Positions 60,652 to 64,000 of a DNA stretch of 64,000 bases are shown in pieces; within the stretch, counting starts at the first letter, position 1, and each line of letters opens with the position of its first letter. The stretch covers positions 124,001-188,000 of the forward strand of contig OZ241353.1 in NCBI GenBank assembly GCA_965200375.1, in the 5' to 3' direction. The DNA comes from VXYL01 sp965200375 (GTDB lineage Bacteria; Pseudomonadota; Gammaproteobacteria; Pseudomonadales; Azotimanducaceae). Made by a program: the position numbers and the translations under genes. The notes under the pieces were generated by a model, which was not told the origin of the DNA, did no database searches, and saw only the letters and a list, made by a program, of their open reading frames with translations.

Positions 60652-61056
60652 ATGAGACACAGAAAGAGCGGCCGCCACCTCGGCCGCACCAGCGCCCACC
60701 GGCGGGCGATGTACCGCAACATGGCGGCGTCGCTCATCGAGCACGAGGTGATCAAGACCACCGTGCCGAAGGCGAAGGAACTGCGCCGGGTGGCGGAACC
60801 GCTCATCACCCTGGCCAAGGAGGACTCGGTGGCCAACCGGCGCCTGGCGTTCAGCCGGCTGCGCAGCCAGGCCGCGGTCGGCAAGCTGTTCGCCGAGCTC
60901 GGGCCCCGCTACGCCGAGCGCGCTGGCGGCTACACCCGCATCCTCAGGGCCGGCTACCGCTCCGGCGACGCCGCTCCGGTGGCCTACATCGAGCTGGTGG
61001 GGCGGGAGATGGCGGAGGACGACGTCGAGGACGAAGAGGACGACGTCGGCCAGTAG
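60652..61056 (+). CDS. rplQ: 50S ribosomal protein L17
   Basis: 134 aa from ATG 60652: MRHRKSGRHLGRTSAHRRAM, ASLIEHEVIKTTVPKAKELR, YTRILRAGYRSGDAAPVAYI. An acidic tail EDDVEDEEDDVGQ follows. Last gene of the cluster; its stop is immediately followed by the 14-bp tandem array. Confidence 0.97.
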   Translation: MRHRKSGRHLGRTSAHRRAMYRNMAASLIEHEVIKTTVPKAKELRRVAEPLITLAKEDSVANRRLAFSRLRSQAAVGKLFAELGPRYAERAGGYTRILRAGYRSGDAAPVAYIELVGREMAEDDVEDEEDDVGQ

Positions 61057-61322
61057 GCCGATGCCAGCAGGCCGATGCCAGCAGGCCGATGCCAGCAGGC
61101 CGATGCCAGCAGGCCGATGCCAGCAGGCCGATGCCAGCAGGCCGATGCCAGCAGGCCGATGCCAGCAGGCCGATGCCAGCAGGCCGATGCCAGCAGGCCG
61201 ATGCCAGCAGGCCGATGCCAGCAGGCCGATGCCAGCAGGCCGATGCCAGCAGGCCGATGCCAGCAGGCCGATGCCAGCAGGCCGATGCCAGCAGGCCGAT
61301 GCCAGCAGGCCGATGCCAGCAG
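61057..61322. repeat. tandem array: 14-bp unit x 19
   Basis: Nineteen head-to-tail copies of GCCGATGCCAGCAG with no mismatch seen, starting with the first base after the rplQ stop codon. Two or three degenerate units follow (GCCGGGTATGCGCCGG, CCAGCAGGCCGGTGCCAGCAG) up to about 61360. Across unit joins GCC-AGCA-GGC can form small hairpins. No spacers, so not a CRISPR. As 14 is not a multiple of 3, each plus-strand frame reads the same 14-residue peptide repeat (MPAGRCQQADASRP), which is a translation artefact. Confidence 0.97.
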
Positions 61323-61378
61323 GCCGGGTATGCGCCGGCCAGCAGGCCGGTGCCAGCAGGCCCTTTAGGCCCCCGCCG

Positions 61379-61843
61379 TCACAGTTGCCGTTCTCGTTGC
61401 GCTTGCCGGAGCATCGCCACGTCCTGAACATCCTTGGGCCTGGCGCTGGCGCGCTTGTTGCGCAGCAGGTCCTCGAAGGAGAGTACCGGCGCCGAGCCGC
61501 CGCCAACGTCGACGACGAGGCGGGCGTCCCAGGCCGCTGCGAAGTCCAGACCGTCGATTGCAGTCAGCACGTCTATGCGCCGCGGAGGCAACCCGAGCTG
61601 CACGACGTCGCCCGGGACGGCGAAGTCCCGAGCCTTGATGCCGAACGCCTCCAAGGGTGCGCCGAACGCCAGCAGCGCCTGCCACACCCGTGCTGCGTTG
61701 GCTGCGTCTGCCTGCACCCAGACGTCGAGGTCGCCAGTTGCGCGGGGCACGCCGTGCGCGGCCATGGCGTGGGCGCCAACCACCAGGAAGCGAACTTGCG
61801 CATCGTGGAACGCCCGCAGCAGGTCCAGGAAGTCGTCGTTCAC
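61379..61843 (-). CDS. nucleotidyltransferase-fold protein
   Basis: 154 aa from GTG 61843. FLVVGAHAMAAHGVPRATGD and DLDVWVQ provide the GG/S-type motif and the DxD pair of the MNT/DUF6036 nucleotidyltransferase superfamily, and the final helix region has SFEDLLRNKRASARPKDVQD. Stand-alone enzymes of this type are often antitoxins or modifiers in toxin-antitoxin-like modules. The start overlaps the stop of the 94-aa gene upstream (GTGA), so the two are a coupled pair. Confidence 0.8.
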   Translation of the reverse strand: MNDDFLDLLRAFHDAQVRFLVVGAHAMAAHGVPRATGDLDVWVQADAANAARVWQALLAFGAPLEAFGIKARDFAVPGDVVQLGLPPRRIDVLTAIDGLDFAAAWDARLVVDVGGGSAPVLSFEDLLRNKRASARPKDVQDVAMLRQAQRERQL

Positions 61844-62124
61844 TTTCCGCCTGCGTCTCGGCGTTCTTGGTCCGCAGCGACCTTGCGCAGAACCCGCACC
61901 GGCATGTCGTAGCGGGAGTAGCTGGGCAGCGGCCGTCCAGCGCTCGCCCAGGCGTCGCGCGTCATCTGCCAAGTCATCGCCAGACGCTCCGCGACCGTGC
62001 AGGTGGTGAAGTCCTCCGGCGGCTCCTCGCCCAAGCGGAACCTGCGCACGGGCCAGCTGGCCCGTGCCGCTCGTCTGTCTCGGGCTTCGCGCTGGTGCGC
62101 CTGCCGTTTAGCGTCGTCGGCCAT
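61840..62124 (-). CDS. small protein coupled to the nucleotidyltransferase
   Basis: 94 aa from ATG 62124: MADDAKRQAHQREARDRRAA, WPVRRFRLGEEPPEDFTTCT, MTWQMTRDAWASAGRPLPSY, PVRVLR. This small uncharacterised family is regularly found upstream of such nucleotidyltransferases; it lacks the HEPN motif. It may be the partner of a toxin-antitoxin-like module. Function unknown. Confidence 0.65.
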   Translation of the reverse strand: MADDAKRQAHQREARDRRAARASWPVRRFRLGEEPPEDFTTCTVAERLAMTWQMTRDAWASAGRPLPSYSRYDMPVRVLRKVAADQERRDAGGK

Positions 62125-62196
62125 CGAACCCGTGCGGTTCCGCTCCGCCTCAATGATACGCTTGATGTTCCGAACGGAGAGACGCGAGAGGACGCC

Positions 62197-63138
62197 ATGA
62201 CAGCCCACCGCCCCCACTTCGGCGTGACGCTGCCGCAGATCAAGCGCCCCTGGGCAGCCGCCGCGGAGGCGGCCCGGGGTTTCGAGAAGCTGGGCTTCGA
62301 CTCGCTGTGGGTGTGCGACCACCTCTACGGTCCGCAGTCGCCCCAGCTGCCGATCCTCGAAGCCTGGTCCATGGTCGCCGCGGTGGCCGCCATCACCGAA
62401 CGGGTGCAGATCGGCACCTTGGTGACGCCAGCGGGAATGCGCAATCCGGCGCAGCTCGGCAAAGTCGTCGCCAGCGTCGACAACATCGCTGGCGGTCGCA
62501 TCGTCGCGGGCCTCGGCGGCGGCTGGATGGCGCGGGAGTTCACCGACTTCGATATGCCGTTTCTCGGTACCGGCGAACGGCTCAAGCAGCTGGCGGAGAC
62601 GGTGGAGCTGCTGAAGCGGATGTGGGGCGACGAGGACGAGGTGACCTACTCCGGGCAGTACGTGCAGGCGCGCAACGTCGTCTGCCAGCCGAAGCCTGTG
62701 GCCAGCATCCCCATCCTCATTGGCGGTGCCGGCGAGAAGGTGACGCTGCGGCTGGCGGCGAAGCAAGCGGACATCTGGAACAACCTCGCTGGCCAGCAGC
62801 CGTCGCTTGAACGCAAAGTGGAGGTGCTGAGGCGCCACTGCGACGCCGAAGGGCGGAACTCCGACGAAGTCGTCGTCAGCCAGCAGTGCCTAGTGACGAT
62901 CGCGCCGGACGACGAGAGCGCCGGCCCCATGGCCGATCGCGCCCAGAAGATCTTCGGCGGCCACATGGGCGATCCGAAAGGCCCCCTCGCCATCACCGGT
63001 ACGCCGGAACGCTGCGCCGAGCAAGTGCAGAAGCACATCGACTTGGGCTGCACGATGTTCGTGATGGAGTTCTTCGGCAAGGACACGTTGGAGCCGGCAC
63101 GGCTGTTCGCCGAGGAAGTGATGCCGAACTTCCGCTAG
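62197..63138 (+). CDS. LLM-class flavin-dependent oxidoreductase
   Basis: 313 aa from ATG 62197 after GAGAGGA. Luciferase-like TIM barrel: FGVTLPQIKRPWAAAAEAAR, FDSLWVCDHLYGPQSPQLPI, GTLVTPAGMRNPAQLGKVVA, RIVAGLGGGWMAREFTDFDM, IPILIGGAGEKVTLRLAAKQ. Uses FMN or F420; the substrate cannot be told. Monocistronic, convergent with soxB. Confidence 0.87.
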   Translation: MTAHRPHFGVTLPQIKRPWAAAAEAARGFEKLGFDSLWVCDHLYGPQSPQLPILEAWSMVAAVAAITERVQIGTLVTPAGMRNPAQLGKVVASVDNIAGGRIVAGLGGGWMAREFTDFDMPFLGTGERLKQLAETVELLKRMWGDEDEVTYSGQYVQARNVVCQPKPVASIPILIGGAGEKVTLRLAAKQADIWNNLAGQQPSLERKVEVLRRHCDAEGRNSDEVVVSQQCLVTIAPDDESAGPMADRAQKIFGGHMGDPKGPLAITGTPERCAEQVQKHIDLGCTMFVMEFFGKDTLEPARLFAEEVMPNFR

Positions 63139-63388
63139 CAGGCAGGTACGCGGGCCGGGAGGACCGGCTAGGCGCCGTCTGGCGGCGTGGTCGCGGTACG
63201 GCCCACCGCCACCGGACCTTGGGGAAAGTAGCATGGCGGTGCCCGTCGGCGGGGATGCGCCAAGCAGTCTCGCGGGCCGGCAGCACCATGCCTATGGCAG
63301 CCTCCCCGACTTCCTGTAGGAAGTTCGCCTGCCCGCTGTTTTTTCGACCAGCGCCGCAGCCGCGACGGGATCGCCCGGCCGGTCTGCG
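63139..63388. other. convergent intergenic region, no gene recognised
   Basis: 250 bases between two convergent genes. ACTTCC-TGTA-GGAAGT near 63309-63324 followed 16 bases later by TTTTTT is a weak terminator-like pattern. Nothing else seen. Confidence 0.35.
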
Positions 63389-64000
63389 TCAGTGCGCCAC
63401 CCCGGCAGCCCCGTGTTCGTCGATCAGCGCCCCGGTGTGGAAGCGCGACAGGGCGAAGGGTTCCGCCAGCGGATGCGGGCGGTCGTTGGCCACGGTGTCG
63501 GCGAACACCCACCCCGAACCCGGCGTCGCCTTGAAGCCGCCGGTGCCCCAGCCGCAGTTGAAATAGAGACCAGCTACGGAGGTGGCGCCGATGACGGGGC
63601 AGGCGTCCGGGCAGACGTCGACGATGCCGCCCCACTGCCGATTCATGCGCACCGCGCTGAAGGCGGGAAACAGCTCGCAGACGGCCTGCAAGGCGTGCTC
63701 GACGACATGGAACGAGCCCCGCTGGCCGTAGCCGTTGTAGGCATCCGTGCCGGCGCCGATCACCAGGTCGCCCTTGGCGGACTGGCTGATGTAGCAATGC
63801 ACGGCATTGGACATCACCACCGGGTCCAGGCAGGGCTTCAGCGGTTCGGACACCAGCGCCTGCAGCGGCCGGGACTCGATGGGCAGCGCGAAGCCGGCCA
63901 TGGCGGCCAGCACGCCGGAGTGGCCGGCGGCAACGCAGGCGACCTTGTCCGCGCCGATGAAGCCCCGCGTCGTCTCCACGCCCCGCACCGCGCCGTCGGC
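63389..64000 (-). CDS. soxB: sarcosine oxidase subunit beta-like FAD oxidoreductase, C-terminal part (runs off window end)
   Basis: The last 204 codons of a DAO-family flavoprotein. ADKVACVAAGHSGVLAAMAG, LVIGAGTDAYNGYGQRGSFH, RMNRQWGGIVDVCPDACPVI and LYFNCGWGTGGFKATPGSGW match the C-terminal half of heterotetrameric sarcosine oxidase beta subunits, including the Gly-rich final FAD loop. The usual downstream soxD, soxA and soxG are absent: after the stop come 250 bases and a convergent gene. It could therefore be a stand-alone SoxB-like oxidase. Confidence 0.85.
   Translation of the reverse strand, partial: ADGAVRGVETTRGFIGADKVACVAAGHSGVLAAMAGFALPIESRPLQALVSEPLKPCLDPVVMSNAVHCYISQSAKGDLVIGAGTDAYNGYGQRGSFHVVEHALQAVCELFPAFSAVRMNRQWGGIVDVCPDACPVIGATSVAGLYFNCGWGTGGFKATPGSGWVFADTVANDRPHPLAEPFALSRFHTGALIDEHGAAGVAH

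Noticed and set aside
61057..61322. Tandem array considered as a CRISPR
   Set aside because: Units are 14 bases with no spacers and no cas genes nearby.
61061..61912. ORFs reading through the 14-bp array (repeat peptide MPAGRCQQADASRP)
   Set aside because: A 14-base unit translates to the same peptide in all plus frames. There is no ribosome site, and the ORFs run antisense into the nucleotidyltransferase.
63305..63352. Terminator between the LLM gene and soxB
   Set aside because: The short ACTTCC/GGAAGT stem and the T-run are 16 bases apart, so it does not make a proper intrinsic terminator. Noted only as weak.

Overview
The window reads as a piece of a high-GC Gram-negative chromosome, most likely an uncultured gammaproteobacterium. 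Support: a fused nuoCD of the E. coli type; the neighbourhood ispB / rplU-rpmA-obgE-proB / rpsT; a complete S10-spc-alpha ribosomal protein cluster with secY and rpmJ; LPS genes hldE and waaA. Taxonomy is inference. Sequence of this kind has many long spurious antisense ORFs, so calls rest on recognisable protein families.

Layout. 1-1000: 5' part of nuoG (minus). 1454-2772: Uma2 remnant, then a small ORF plus PIN-domain protein. 2837-9583: POT peptide transporter, Lrp-type regulator and leucine dehydrogenase; the lrp/ldh junction is duplicated (5189-5670 and 8143-8632) around an insert holding a secreted coiled-coil protein and a broken ISNCY-type transposase. 9659-10147: Rpn-family remnant. 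10359-13849: nuoA-nuoB-nuoCD-nuoE, which stops before nuoF. 13904-15799: a two-gene SMC/OLD-like ATPase plus DUF4276 (TOPRIM-like) module and a fragment of a second ATPase, then tRNA-Val and tRNA-Asp with a clear promoter. 16105-23760: SDR, hldE, an aldo/keto reductase and FAD oxidoreductase pair, waaA, a ProA-like dehydrogenase. 23784-27297: a MacAB-type tripartite efflux operon. 27678-33263: a 67-aa secreted peptide, a frameshifted membrane protein, terB, DUF3501 plus rubrerythrin, a DUF418 protein, idi and an aquaporin. 33535-39994: a DUF5916 outer-membrane protein, then a translationally coupled hydrolase/ABC-exporter operon. 40265-41603: small hypothetical genes and tRNA-Pro. 41703-46412: ispB, rplU, rpmA, obgE, proB, rpsT. 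46628-61056: 28 ribosomal protein, secY and rpoA genes in the canonical order. 61057-61378: a minisatellite. 61379-64000: nucleotidyltransferase module, LLM oxidoreductase, partial soxB.

The most unusual content is not coding. (1) A family of about 140-190 bp intergenic repeats, six copies here, has imperfect terminal inverted repeats and an internal stem that appears to covary. Four copies abut or overlap a stop codon, one supplies the stop codon of proB, and one lies inside the S10 operon between rplW and rplB. (2) A second repeat of roughly 100 bp carries a terminator-like hairpin (two copies). (3) Nineteen perfect tandem 14-mers directly follow rplQ. (4) A concentric palindrome lies in the leucine dehydrogenase promoter region. 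The candidate new system is either the repeat family or the ATPase/DUF4276 pair inserted where nuoF should be.
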